Positions 8,732 to 16,396 of a stretch of 64,000 nt of DNA are shown in pieces (position 1 is the stretch's first letter; every line of letters starts with the position of its first letter). The DNA is taken from assembly GCF_030369675.1 (NCBI RefSeq), contig NZ_CP128477.1, positions 1,860,001-1,924,000 of the forward strand, written 5' to 3'. Both the position numbers and the translations under genes were made by a program. The notes below the pieces were generated by a model, which did not search any database, had not been told where the DNA came from, and saw only the letters and a list, made by a program, of their open reading frames with translations. The DNA comes from Peteryoungia algae. Lineage in GTDB: Bacteria > Pseudomonadota > Alphaproteobacteria > Rhizobiales > Rhizobiaceae.

Positions 8732-9931
8732 ATGCCGGCTTTCAAGACACTCGACGATCTCACCGATATCGCAGGCAAGCGCATTCTTGTCCGCGTCGAC
8801 CTCAACGTTCCCGTCACGGACGGCAAGGTTTCCGACACGACACGCATCGAACGCGTGGCGCCGACGATCCTCGAACTGTCTGAAAAGGGCGCCAAGGTCA
8901 TCCTGCTCGCGCATTTCGGCCGCCCGAAGGGCGAACCGGTTGCCGACCAGTCGCTGTCGCTGATTGCCCCGTCCGTCGAAGAAGTGCTCGACCAGCGCGT
9001 CGCCTTTGCCTCCGACTGCATCGGTGATGCAGCCGCCGCGGCAATTGCCGAAATGAATGACGGCGACGTCCTCCTGCTCGAGAACACACGCTTCCACAAG
9101 GGCGAAGAGAAGAACGAAGCCGGCTTTGTCAGGGAACTCGCAAAGAACGGCGACATCTATGTCAACGACGCCTTCTCTGCCGCCCACCGCGCCCATGCAT
9201 CCACCGAGGGCATCGCCCATCACCTGCCCGCCTACGCCGGTCGCACCATGCAGGCCGAACTGGAAGCACTGGAAAAGGGGTTGGGGCAGCCCACCCGTCC
9301 AGTCGTTGCCATCGTCGGCGGCGCCAAGGTCTCGACCAAGATCGACCTGCTCTCCAATCTGGTGAGCAAGGTGGACGCACTCGTGATCGGCGGCGGAATG
9401 GCCAACACCTTCATCGCCGCCCAGGGCATCGATGTGGGCAAGTCGCTCTGCGAACATGACCTCGCCGACACCGCCCGCGCGATCATGGAAAAGGCAAAGA
9501 CCGCCGGTTGCACCATCGTCCTGCCGGTCGACGGCGTCGTCGCCCGCGAATTCAAGGCGAATGCCGAAAACGAGACGGTCGACGTGACGGCGATCCCGGC
9601 CGATGCCATGATGCTTGATGTCGGACCGCGTTCGATCGAGCTGGTTAATGACTGGATCGGCAAGGCTGCAACGCTGGTCTGGAACGGCCCGCTCGGCGCT
9701 TTCGAGATCCCTCCCTTCGACAAGGCGACCGTTTCGGCCGCCCTGCATGCCGCCGAACAGACCAAGGCCGGCAAGTTGGTCTCCGTCGCTGGCGGCGGCG
9801 ACACGGTCTCGGCCCTGAACCATGCCGGCGTTGCCGGCGCCTTCTCCTATGTCTCGACGGCCGGCGGCGCCTTCCTCGAATGGATGGAAGGCAAGGAATT
9901 GCCGGGCGTCGCGGTCCTGACCAAGGGCTGA
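8732..9931 (+). CDS. pgk: Phosphoglycerate kinase
   Basis: A 399-residue monomeric kinase that transfers phosphate from 1,3-bisphosphoglycerate to ADP. Visible motifs: RVDLNVP at the N-terminus, the [10 protein letters not shown] substrate loop, [14 protein letters not shown], the [11 protein letters not shown] hinge, and the C-terminal GGGDTVSA nucleotide-binding loop. Length is typical. It is separated by a terminator and a palindrome-rich spacer from the class I aldolase gene, so the two glycolytic genes are probably controlled separately. Confidence 0.97.
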   Translation: MPAFKTLDDLTDIAGKRILVRVDLNVPVTDGKVSDTTRIERVAPTILELSEKGAKVILLAHFGRPKGEPVADQSLSLIAPSVEEVLDQRVAFASDCIGDAAAAAIAEMNDGDVLLLENTRFHKGEEKNEAGFVRELAKNGDIYVNDAFSAAHRAHASTEGIAHHLPAYAGRTMQAELEALEKGLGQPTRPVVAIVGGAKVSTKIDLLSNLVSKVDALVIGGGMANTFIAAQGIDVGKSLCEHDLADTARAIMEKAKTAGCTIVLPVDGVVAREFKANAENETVDVTAIPADAMMLDVGPRSIELVNDWIGKAATLVWNGPLGAFEIPPFDKATVSAALHAAEQTKAGKLVSVAGGGDTVSALNHAGVAGAFSYVSTAGGAFLEWMEGKELPGVAVLTKG

Positions 9932-9959
9932 TCGGCCAACCAGCGGCTCAAATGACATT

Positions 9960-9989
9960 AAACCGCGTGCCCCCGGTGCGCGGTTTTTT
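9960..9989 (+). terminator. Intrinsic terminator after pgk
   Basis: AACCGCG and CGCGGTT arms around an 11-base C/G-rich loop, followed by six T. It lies about 28 bases after the pgk stop codon. Confidence 0.75.
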
Positions 9990-10014
9990 CGTGTCTGGCG
10001 TCATGCACTTATAT

Positions 10015-10043
10015 CTTCGCGCGGGCCGCGTCGGCCCACGAAG
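10015..10043. other. Stem-loop in the pgk-fba spacer
   Basis: CTTCG and CGAAG outer arms enclose a GGGCC-GCGTC-GGCCC hairpin with small internal asymmetry. No T-run follows. It could be a second weak terminator or an RNA structure; nothing else identifies it. Confidence 0.35.
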
Positions 10044-10124
10044 TAGATCCGCCTTTTCAATGAGTTGTTCCAATCCAACTGGCGCCGCGCCAACCCCACG
10101 TCTGGCTTGAATTGAAACAGATTT

Positions 10125-10169
10125 AAAATTCTTCGAATTTTCAAACGATTGAAATGATTTCAATCGTTT
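10125..10169. promoter_or_regulatory. Two adjacent perfect palindromes upstream of the class I aldolase
   Basis: The first (10125-10141) has AAAATTC and GAATTTT arms around TTC. The second (10143-10169) has perfect 13-base arms, AAACGATTGAAAT and its complement, around a single G. They are one base apart and lie 175 bases before the aldolase ATG, in otherwise AT-rich DNA that fits a promoter. The size and symmetry look like a dimeric repressor or activator site, probably controlling the aldolase gene. No T-run follows the longer one. The regulator cannot be named from the sequence. Confidence 0.55.
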
Positions 10170-10343
10170 CAGTAGCTTAGCCTGCCATTTTCCGATCATG
10201 GAAGTTCTGTTATCGCCGATGTCATCGCAGTCTTGAGAGACTGGAAACGTGCAGGGAGTGATCAGGTGGGCGCTGCCGCCTGGTTGAGAGCGCAAGGAAA
10301 ACGTGGACGCGTCGCGCGCCACGGTCACGGACAGGAGTGAAGT

Positions 10344-11240
10344 ATGGTGGACGCAAAGATGTTGAACACGATGAGCTCGGCGCCTGGTTTTATCGCGGCG
10401 CTGGACCAGAGCGGTGGTTCGACACCGAAAGCGTTGAGCCTCTACGGCGTGTCCGAAAGCGACTACCAGGGCGAGGAGGAGATGTTCCGCCTCATGCACG
10501 CCATGCGCGTCCGCATCATGAAGGCGCCCGCCTTCACCGGTGAAAAGGTGATTGGCGCGATCCTGTTCGAGCGCACCATGGACGGCGACGTCGATGGCGA
10601 GCCGGTGCCTTCCTTCCTTTGGGGCAAGCGCGGCGTCGTGCCATTCCTGAAGATCGACAAGGGCCTGCTCGACGAAGAGAATGGCGTCCAGCTGATGAAG
10701 CCCATGCCGGAGCTCGACGCTTTGCTTGTTCGCGGTCGTGAGAAAGGCATCTTCGGCACCAAGATGCGCTCCGTGATCGCCCATGCCGACAAGACGGGCA
10801 TATCTGCTGTTGTTCGCCAACAATTCGAAGTCGCACGCCAGATCATTGGCCAGGGCCTCATGCCGATTGTCGAGCCGGAAGTCTCGATCAAGAGCCCCAC
10901 CAAGACAGAAGCCGAGGCCATCCTGCGTGACGAAATCGCCGCCGAACTCGACAAGCTGCCGGCCGGCGACAAGGTCATGCTGAAGCTGACCCTCCCGACG
11001 GTCGCTGATTTCTATGCGCCGCTCGTCTCGCACAAGTCCGTCGTCCGGGTCGTCGCGCTATCGGGCGGCTACAGCGCCGCGGAGGCTTGCGAAAAGCTCA
11101 GCCACAACCACGGCATGATCGCGAGTTTTTCGCGGGCCCTGACCGAAAGGCTGCGTACCTCCATGAGCGATGCAGAATTCAACATGAGCATTGCCGAGAC
11201 CATTGACCAGATTTACGCAGCCAGCGTCACCAAGAGCTGA
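10344..11240 (+). CDS. Fructose-bisphosphate aldolase, class I
   Basis: A 298-residue Schiff-base aldolase of the glycolytic class I family. It starts LNTMSSAPGFIAALDQSGGST, the conserved N-terminal substrate loop; the likely Schiff-base lysine is Lys214 in the VMLKLTLP strand, and the C-terminal phosphate-binding SGGYS is present. The enzyme splits fructose 1,6-bisphosphate. AGGAG precedes the ATG. It is the fourth central-carbon gene in this stretch, and is separated from pgk by a terminator and the twin palindromes at 10125-10169. Rhizobia commonly carry this class I enzyme; whether a class II enzyme is also encoded is not visible here. Confidence 0.92.
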   Translation: MVDAKMLNTMSSAPGFIAALDQSGGSTPKALSLYGVSESDYQGEEEMFRLMHAMRVRIMKAPAFTGEKVIGAILFERTMDGDVDGEPVPSFLWGKRGVVPFLKIDKGLLDEENGVQLMKPMPELDALLVRGREKGIFGTKMRSVIAHADKTGISAVVRQQFEVARQIIGQGLMPIVEPEVSIKSPTKTEAEAILRDEIAAELDKLPAGDKVMLKLTLPTVADFYAPLVSHKSVVRVVALSGGYSAAEACEKLSHNHGMIASFSRALTERLRTSMSDAEFNMSIAETIDQIYAASVTKS

Positions 11241-11276
11241 TCGGGTTCGACGGTCCCATCTATCCATCAAGACACG

Positions 11277-11300
11277 AAAGCCCGGCCACGCGCCGGGCTT
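11277..11300. terminator. Stem-loop after the aldolase gene
   Basis: AAGCCCGGC and GCCGGGCTT arms around CACGC, 37 bases after the aldolase stop. The stem is strong but only two T follow, so it is a likely but imperfect terminator. Confidence 0.5.
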
Positions 11301-11502
11301 CCTGCATCATGGCAAAGCATGGAGCCTCGGGCGCCCGCCGACCGGACAACCCACAGTCCTATTTGCTTTTGCTGAAAAGATCGGCGGCCAATTCTTGCCG
11401 CTTTCGGCCTTTGTCCCTATATGCCTTGGCGAGGACGACCTCCCCCTTCAGGGCCATTATCGATTTGCGGGACGACCCGCTTGTTTTCCCGGAGGGAAGA
11501 AC

Positions 11503-11946
11503 ATGCGCACCGCCGCAGACCGCATTCGCCACGCCATCAGCTTCGAACTACTCGGCCTTGCCCTGATCGTACCGATCGGCAGCTGGGCGTTTTCTATGCC
11601 AGTCGCCGACATCGGCATCGTCGGCCTCGTCAGCGCCACCCTCGCAACGGCCTGGAACTACATCTACAATCTCGGCTTCGATCACCTGCTGCAGCGCTAT
11701 ACCGGAACGACCCTGAAGACTGTTGGCATGCGGATCTTTCATGCCGTCCTGTTCGAGGCGGGACTGCTGACGATCCTGATGCCCTTCATCGCCTGGTATC
11801 TGGGCATCAGCCTCTGGCACGCCTTCGTCATGGACGCCGCCTTCGCGATTTTCTACATGGTCTATGCCTTCGTCTTCAACTGGGGCTATGACCGCCTCTT
11901 CCCCTTGCCGGAATGGCAGAACAAACCGGAAGCGGGCAAGATCTGA
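11503..11946 (+). CDS. PACE family small multidrug/biocide efflux transporter
   Basis: A 147-residue protein with four hydrophobic helices arranged as two repeats of the bacterial transmembrane pair domain. The sequence ELLGLALIVPIGSW in helix 1 carries the conserved Glu of PACE proteins, followed by the ATAWNYIYNLGFDHLL segment, and the second pair repeats the pattern (FEAGLLTILMPFIAW). PACE pumps export biocides such as chlorhexidine or polyamines, driven by protons. A GGAGGGAAG ribosome-binding site precedes the ATG. The next gene is convergent. The natural substrate is not predictable. Confidence 0.83.
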   Translation: MRTAADRIRHAISFELLGLALIVPIGSWAFSMPVADIGIVGLVSATLATAWNYIYNLGFDHLLQRYTGTTLKTVGMRIFHAVLFEAGLLTILMPFIAWYLGISLWHAFVMDAAFAIFYMVYAFVFNWGYDRLFPLPEWQNKPEAGKI

Positions 11947-11952
11947 AGCTCG

Positions 11953-12114
11953 TCAGGGCCGAATCAGCAGCGTGACCGACCATGTCACGAAAGCCACCAC
12001 CGCGAGCTTCCAGAAGTCGCCCCGGCGCCGCAGCCCCGGCAGGCCGATCGGCTTGATCAATTGGACGATCATTGCGAGGATCAGAAAGGCGGATATGGCC
12101 TTGGTCATCGACAT
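11953..12114 (-). CDS. Small membrane protein, unknown
   Basis: A 53-residue protein starting MSMTKAISAF with two hydrophobic segments separated by a short Arg-rich loop (residues about 28-34). An AGGGA motif directly before the first ATG favours the second ATG, two codons in (51 residues). It is convergent with the PACE gene, the two stops being only 6 bases apart. I do not recognise the family. The two-helix layout and hydrophobicity make it a credible small membrane protein, not a shadow. Confidence 0.5.
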   Translation of the reverse strand: MSMTKAISAFLILAMIVQLIKPIGLPGLRRRGDFWKLAVVAFVTWSVTLLIRP

Positions 12115-12316
12115 TCCCTGTGGACGTGCATCTGCGAACGGCTCGGACGGCGCGTGAAGCTGCAGTGCGAGCCACAACCACGTCACATTTGCGCGCCAGA
12201 AACTTATCTTGCAAGCGCCAAGCGTCGCATTCAGCTTACGGTAGGAAGATCAGTCTACTGTGAATCAAACGCGCTTCTCCTTCCGGACGCCACCCACTCC
12301 AATCGACAAGAATGCC

Positions 12317-13612
12317 ATGAGACGTAATCTTCTGCCGGTAATGGCCCTGCTCCTGGGCACGCTTTTCCTGTTTCTCGGAAACGGCCTTCATGGTCTGCTC
12401 TTGCCTGTGCGGGGCGCTGCCGAGGGATACTCGAACGAAGTGCTCGGCTTCTTGGGGACCACCTGGGCCGCCGGCTTCGTGCTTGGCTGCTTCGTCTCCC
12501 CGAAGCTCGTGATGCGTGTCGGCCATGTCAGGGCCTTCTCCACCTTCGTCGCGCTCATCTTGGTCAACGCCTTGCTGACAGGCATCATTGTCGACGCCTA
12601 TTGGTGGGTTGCGCTGCGCGTGATCACCGGTTTCTGCACAGCCGGAACCTCGATGATCATCGAAAGCTGGCTGAACGAACGCGCGACCAATGAAAGCCGT
12701 GGCATGATCTTCTCCTTCTACATCTCGATCACGTTGATCGGGGTCGTGGGGGGACAGATGCTGGTCGGCGTCTTCGATCCGGCCACGACCATCCTCTTCA
12801 TGATCTGCGGCATCGTCTATGGCTTTGCGGTCATGCCGACGCTGATGTCGACCGCAGCCACACCGCAGCCGCTCCGGTCGATCAAGCTCGACTTGCCACT
12901 GCTCTACCGCAACTCGCCCGTTTCCTTCGTCGGCATCCTCATGATCGGCATCGCCAATGGCGCCTACGGCACGCTGGGGGCCGTCTTTGGCTCGCGCGTC
13001 GGTCTCGATCCGTCGACGATAGCACTGCTGCTCTCGGTCACGATCTTCCTCGGCGCCATCATGCAGTTTCCGGCCGGCAAACTTTCCGATCGCATTGATC
13101 GCCGCTACGTATTGGCAGCTCTCTCGGCGCTTGCCGCAGCCGCGGCACTTGCCATGGTCGCGACCACGCCCTCCGATCCGCTGTTGATTTTCATTTTCGT
13201 CGGCATTTATGGCGCCGCCGCCAATGCGCTCTATCCGATTGCCGTGGCCCATGCGAACGACTTCGCCAAGCCCGACGAGTTCGTGAAGGTGTCAGGCGGC
13301 CTGCTGCTGCTCTTTGGCATCGGGACGATCATCGGGCCGACGCTCGGTGGCCCCGTCATGACGGCTGCTGGACCCTACGCGCTGTTCGCAGTGACCGCGG
13401 TCGCACACCTGCTCATTTCAGCTTACGCGATCTATCGCAGCCGCACACGCGCCGCGATCCCCGCCGAGGATCGTGAAAACGTGCCGAACCTGCCTATTTC
13501 CGCATCGCCGATGAGCAGCACGCCGGAAGGCTTGAGCCTCGATCCGCGCGCAGCGCCCTTTCCGGAAGAGGAACCATTTGAGGAGCAGGAGCGGAGGGAG
13601 GAGCACCCATGA
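12317..13612 (+). CDS. MFS transporter (YcaD-like)
   Basis: A 431-residue major facilitator protein with 12 hydrophobic segments and the typical cytoplasmic loop motif GKLSDRIDRR between helices 8 and 9. The start MRRNLLPVMALLLG leads straight into helix 1 and matches the family; a GTG at 12260 would add 19 hydrophilic residues. The last 50 residues are a Glu/Pro-rich cytoplasmic tail. The gene overlaps the DUF1192 gene by four bases (ATGA), indicating translational coupling. Substrate unknown. Confidence 0.78.
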   Translation: MRRNLLPVMALLLGTLFLFLGNGLHGLLLPVRGAAEGYSNEVLGFLGTTWAAGFVLGCFVSPKLVMRVGHVRAFSTFVALILVNALLTGIIVDAYWWVALRVITGFCTAGTSMIIESWLNERATNESRGMIFSFYISITLIGVVGGQMLVGVFDPATTILFMICGIVYGFAVMPTLMSTAATPQPLRSIKLDLPLLYRNSPVSFVGILMIGIANGAYGTLGAVFGSRVGLDPSTIALLLSVTIFLGAIMQFPAGKLSDRIDRRYVLAALSALAAAAALAMVATTPSDPLLIFIFVGIYGAAANALYPIAVAHANDFAKPDEFVKVSGGLLLLFGIGTIIGPTLGGPVMTAAGPYALFAVTAVAHLLISAYAIYRSRTRAAIPAEDRENVPNLPISASPMSSTPEGLSLDPRAAPFPEEEPFEEQERREEHP

Positions 13613-13803
13613 TATTGGACGAGGAACCCACCAAGCGGAGCAAAGGTCACGAACTTGGCTGTGACCTGTCGGCCATTTCTTCCGATGAGTTGTGGCACCG
13701 GGTCACCCTGCTCGAGGCAGAGATCATTCGAATCAAAAACGAGATCGAGCGCAAGGATGCCGGAAGGAAGGCAGCCGACAGCCTTTTCGGCCCTAAAGTA
13801 TAA
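13609..13803 (+). CDS. DUF1192 family small protein
   Basis: A 64-residue acidic/charged protein: a flexible N-terminal half, then the conserved LWHRVTLLEAEIIRIKNEI helix that is probably a short coiled coil. It belongs to DUF1192, small proteins widespread in Alphaproteobacteria with no known function. Its ATG overlaps the stop of the MFS gene. It lies just upstream of the cell-cycle gene rcdA but on a separate transcript, since a terminator and a CtrA box intervene. Confidence 0.78.
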   Translation: MILDEEPTKRSKGHELGCDLSAISSDELWHRVTLLEAEIIRIKNEIERKDAGRKAADSLFGPKV

Positions 13804-13962
13804 CGGGTCAGAAGTTCAGAAACGTCCGGAAATAAACGGCTTCTCACATTTGCGTTTACTGCGTGTTAAGCATTTTACGGGAAACTCTGTTCATCCAGTT
13901 CACCTGGATTCAGGCAGTTCATCTCATTCGGTGAGCCTCTGATTTTCCCTGTTTTACCTTGA

Positions 13963-13987
13963 GAGCCGCATTTGCGGCTCTTTTTTT
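13963..13987 (+). terminator. Intrinsic terminator
   Basis: A perfect 8-bp stem, GAGCCGCA and TGCGGCTC, with a two-base loop in the minimal reading (four with the last pair open) and seven T. It ends whatever transcript crosses 13804-13960. Confidence 0.8.
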
Positions 13988-14023
13988 GTCCCACTTGCCA
14001 AAGGTTTCACGAAATTGTGGGAA

Positions 14024-14038
14024 TTAACCTTTCCTTAA
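14024..14038 (+). promoter_or_regulatory. CtrA-binding box upstream of rcdA
   Basis: TTAA, seven bases, TTAA: an exact match to the full CtrA recognition pattern TTAA-N7-TTAA, about 118 bases before the rcdA ATG. A second TTAA pair at 14118-14130 has a five-base spacer and may be a half or degenerate site. CtrA is the master cell-cycle regulator of Alphaproteobacteria. Confidence 0.68.
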
Positions 14039-14155
14039 GTTTCACCTTGCGGATTTGGGCTATTGGTAGCATCGTAGCCTCACAAAATGCGGCAGGAACA
14101 AGTTTGTACCACTGTCGTTAAAAGCCTTAAGTGATGCGTTTACAGGGAAACATCC

Positions 14156-14671
14156 ATGTCGGAACTCGGTATGAATACGGTTAGCTTCGCCGGACGCGTC
14201 GCAGCGTCCAGCCAGTTCAAGGCGACCTATGCCGAGGGCATGGGTCTGGTCGAAGAAACGGCTGCCTATCTCGATGGCCCCGGCCGCGCAGCCGCAAAGG
14301 TTCTGCCGCGCCAGGCATCGGTCCTCTACGCGGCCGAATCCATGCGCCTGACCACTCGCCTGATGCAGATGGCTTCCTGGCTGCTGTTGCAGCGCGCCGT
14401 CAACAATGGCGAGATGAGCCGCGATCAGGTTCTCTCGGAGAAGAGCAAGGTGCGCCTTGACGGCTTCAACGTCGATCGTGCAGCCCCCGGCTGGAACGAC
14501 CTGCCGGAAGCCTTCCGCGATCTCGTCGAACGCTCGCTTCGCCTGCAGAACCGCATCGCGCTGCTCGACCGCGAAATCTATCGTCCGGCTGAGGAAGAAT
14601 TCCAGCCCGACAATGAAAACAGCGTTCAGGCTCAGTTGAACCTGCTGCGTACGGCCTTCAACGCAGGCTGA
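14156..14671 (+). CDS. rcdA: RcdA / DUF1465 family CtrA-degradation adaptor
   Basis: A 171-residue, mostly helical protein of the DUF1465 family, which includes Caulobacter RcdA. RcdA is an adaptor in the hierarchy with CpdR and PopA that delivers the master regulator CtrA to the ClpXP protease. The helical core MRLTTRLMQMASWLLLQRAV and the acidic C-terminal stretch are typical. An AGGGA site precedes the ATG. The CtrA box in its promoter would close a feedback loop. A strong terminator lies at 14697-14726, so it is monocistronic. Confidence 0.8.
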   Translation: MSELGMNTVSFAGRVAASSQFKATYAEGMGLVEETAAYLDGPGRAAAKVLPRQASVLYAAESMRLTTRLMQMASWLLLQRAVNNGEMSRDQVLSEKSKVRLDGFNVDRAAPGWNDLPEAFRDLVERSLRLQNRIALLDREIYRPAEEEFQPDNENSVQAQLNLLRTAFNAG

Positions 14672-14696
14672 TCAAGCCAGCAAGCACCACCTTCAA

Positions 14697-14726
14697 CCCG
14701 GCCAGCAAAACCTGGCCGGGTTTTTT
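14697..14726 (+). terminator. Intrinsic terminator after rcdA
   Basis: CCCGGCCAG and CTGGCCGGG arms around a six-base loop, followed by six T, 26 bases after the rcdA stop codon. Confidence 0.87.
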
Positions 14727-14823
14727 GCTGCCATTTTTCATAAAACTGATTGTATGCACCTCATATTTACAACTTTAAATATTATGCGACACTGATCCCG
14801 TTCCAGACATCGGGAGAGCGTCC

Positions 14824-15891
14824 ATGACCAAATTCATCCTATCCATTGATGGTGGCGGGATCAGGGGGGTGATCCCTGCCGCCGTGTTGACAATTCTGGT
14901 GAAGAAGCTGGCGGACAGGAACAAGACCCTGCCGCTGCATCGCTACTTCCACCTCATCGCTGGCACCTCGACGGGCGCGATCATCGCAGCAGGCCTCACC
15001 TGCCCCCGCCCCGGCCACCCCAAGGAGCCCGCAGCCGATCCGCAGACGCTGCTTGCCCTCTACAAGGAAAAAGGCCCGGAGATCTTCGATGTTGGACTGT
15101 TCCGGAAGATGGCCAATCTGGGCGGCCTGTTCGATGAACGCTACAGTGCTGCGGCACTTGAGAAGATCCTGATCGACATGCTGGGCAAGAAGGCGGAGAT
15201 CAGGGACGCGCTCGCCAAGGTTCTGATTACGGCCTACGACATCCACGCACGCCGGGCCGTGTTCATGACCAATGCCGACAAGGGCCACGAGCGTTTCTAC
15301 GTCTGGCAGGCGGTCCGCGCCTCTTCGGCAGCACCCACCTATTTCGAACCGGGTCTCGTCGAGGATCTCGCGCGCACGGCCCATGGCCAGACGCCGACGC
15401 TTCCCTTGATCGACGGTGGCGTCTTCGCCAACGATCCCGCCATGGCCGCCTATGTCGAGGGATCCAAGCTTGGCTGGCGTGAGAACGGCGATGAGATGGT
15501 GATCCTGTCGCTCGGAACCGGTTCCGCAAACCGGAAGATCCCGTATCAGCAGGCCAAGAGCTGGGGCGCTGGCGGCTGGATCAACCCGGCCAATGACACG
15601 CCGCTGATCTCCGTCCTCATGCAGGGGCAGTCGAGCACGGCATCCTACCAGCTGAACAAGCTGCTCAACCGCGAGCCTCCTTCTTTTGCCGAAGGTGCAA
15701 CGGTCGTGACCCTCGCGAATCGCAAGGCCCTCAACTACTTCCGGCTCGATGCCCCGCTCGTCGGTGCGAATGACGCCCTTGATGACGCCACGCCGGGCAA
15801 CATTGCAGATCTCGAGAGATTCGGGCGCACGCTCGCGCAGAAACACGATCTCGCACTGGAAGAGATTGCCGACCGCATCACGGCGATCTGA
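14824..15891 (+). CDS. Patatin-like phospholipase
   Basis: A 355-residue patatin-domain lipid acyl hydrolase. All three signature elements are present: the oxyanion-hole loop DGGGIRG (residues 9-15), the nucleophile elbow GTSTG with Ser49, and the catalytic Asp197 in the DGG motif. The protein has no signal peptide and is likely cytoplasmic. Patatin-like enzymes cleave membrane phospholipid acyl chains; close relatives include CapV-type effectors of CBASS defence, but no cyclase, ubiquitin-like or nuclease partner gene is adjacent, so a lone housekeeping or lipid-turnover role is the safer call. It stands between rcdA and the convergent rpmE gene, with its own terminator. Confidence 0.88.
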   Translation: MTKFILSIDGGGIRGVIPAAVLTILVKKLADRNKTLPLHRYFHLIAGTSTGAIIAAGLTCPRPGHPKEPAADPQTLLALYKEKGPEIFDVGLFRKMANLGGLFDERYSAAALEKILIDMLGKKAEIRDALAKVLITAYDIHARRAVFMTNADKGHERFYVWQAVRASSAAPTYFEPGLVEDLARTAHGQTPTLPLIDGGVFANDPAMAAYVEGSKLGWRENGDEMVILSLGTGSANRKIPYQQAKSWGAGGWINPANDTPLISVLMQGQSSTASYQLNKLLNREPPSFAEGATVVTLANRKALNYFRLDAPLVGANDALDDATPGNIADLERFGRTLAQKHDLALEEIADRITAI

Positions 15892-15936
15892 TCCCCGTCC
15901 TTCGCAGCCTGTCCTTCACAGCCTGCCCGAAACGAC

Positions 15937-15963
15937 AAAGCCCGGCACGAAGGCCGGGCTTTT
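15937..15963. terminator. Bidirectional terminator between the patatin gene and rpmE
   Basis: AAAGCCCGGC and GCCGGGCTTT arms around ACGAAG, with T on the plus-strand side and A-tract symmetry for the minus strand. It lies between two convergent genes and can serve both. Confidence 0.7.
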
Positions 15964-15986
15964 CATATGCGAATCGTTCGAAACGA

Positions 15987-16208
15987 TCAGAGGCCGAGGC
16001 CACCGAAGCGCTTGTTGAACTTGGAAACGCGACCACCACGGTCCAGCATAGCCTGGTTGCCGCCGGTCCATGCCGGATGCGAGGTGGGATCGATTTCGAG
16101 GTTCATGACGGCGCCTTCCGAACCCCAGGTCGAACGGGTTTCGTATTCGGTGCCATCGGTCATGACGACCTTGATGACGTGGTAGTCGGGATGGATGTCA
16201 GCCTTCAT
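15987..16208 (-). CDS. rpmE: 50S ribosomal protein L31
   Basis: A 73-residue bL31 protein ([20 protein letters not shown]... ending [10 protein letters not shown]). It has none of the CxxC cysteines that bind zinc in the C-plus form, so it is the zinc-independent form usual in Alphaproteobacteria. bL31 bridges the large subunit central protuberance and the small subunit head. The ATG at 16208 gives the standard length. It is convergent with the patatin gene and divergent from the ABC exporter. Confidence 0.95.
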   Translation of the reverse strand: MKADIHPDYHVIKVVMTDGTEYETRSTWGSEGAVMNLEIDPTSHPAWTGGNQAMLDRGGRVSKFNKRFGGLGL

Positions 16209-16396
16209 CGCTCTATTCCTGCTGTGCCGTGGGGTCCATATGCCGCAATTGCCTCGGCAGAACCTATTCAATAGATGAAGCCGCAGTCCGTCTGGGCTAC
16301 GGCTTCCCAATTCGATGCCGTGCCTATACATGAAGGATGCAAGGATAACAAGTGCCATGGCGCGAAAGCCCGTGAGCGCTGAAGGAGCATGACAGA

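Larger units (their letters stand above)
13804..14155 (+). other. Spacer between DUF1192 and rcdA
   Basis: 352 bases without a gene. The first 160 bases run to a strong terminator (13963-13987), so this stretch is either a long 3' UTR or the body of a small RNA. The remainder is the rcdA promoter region with the CtrA box at 14024-14038. Confidence 0.5.

Noticed and set aside
14824..15891. The patatin gene as a CBASS effector
   Set aside because: No cyclic nucleotide synthase or ancillary CBASS gene is nearby; flanking genes are core (rcdA, rpmE).
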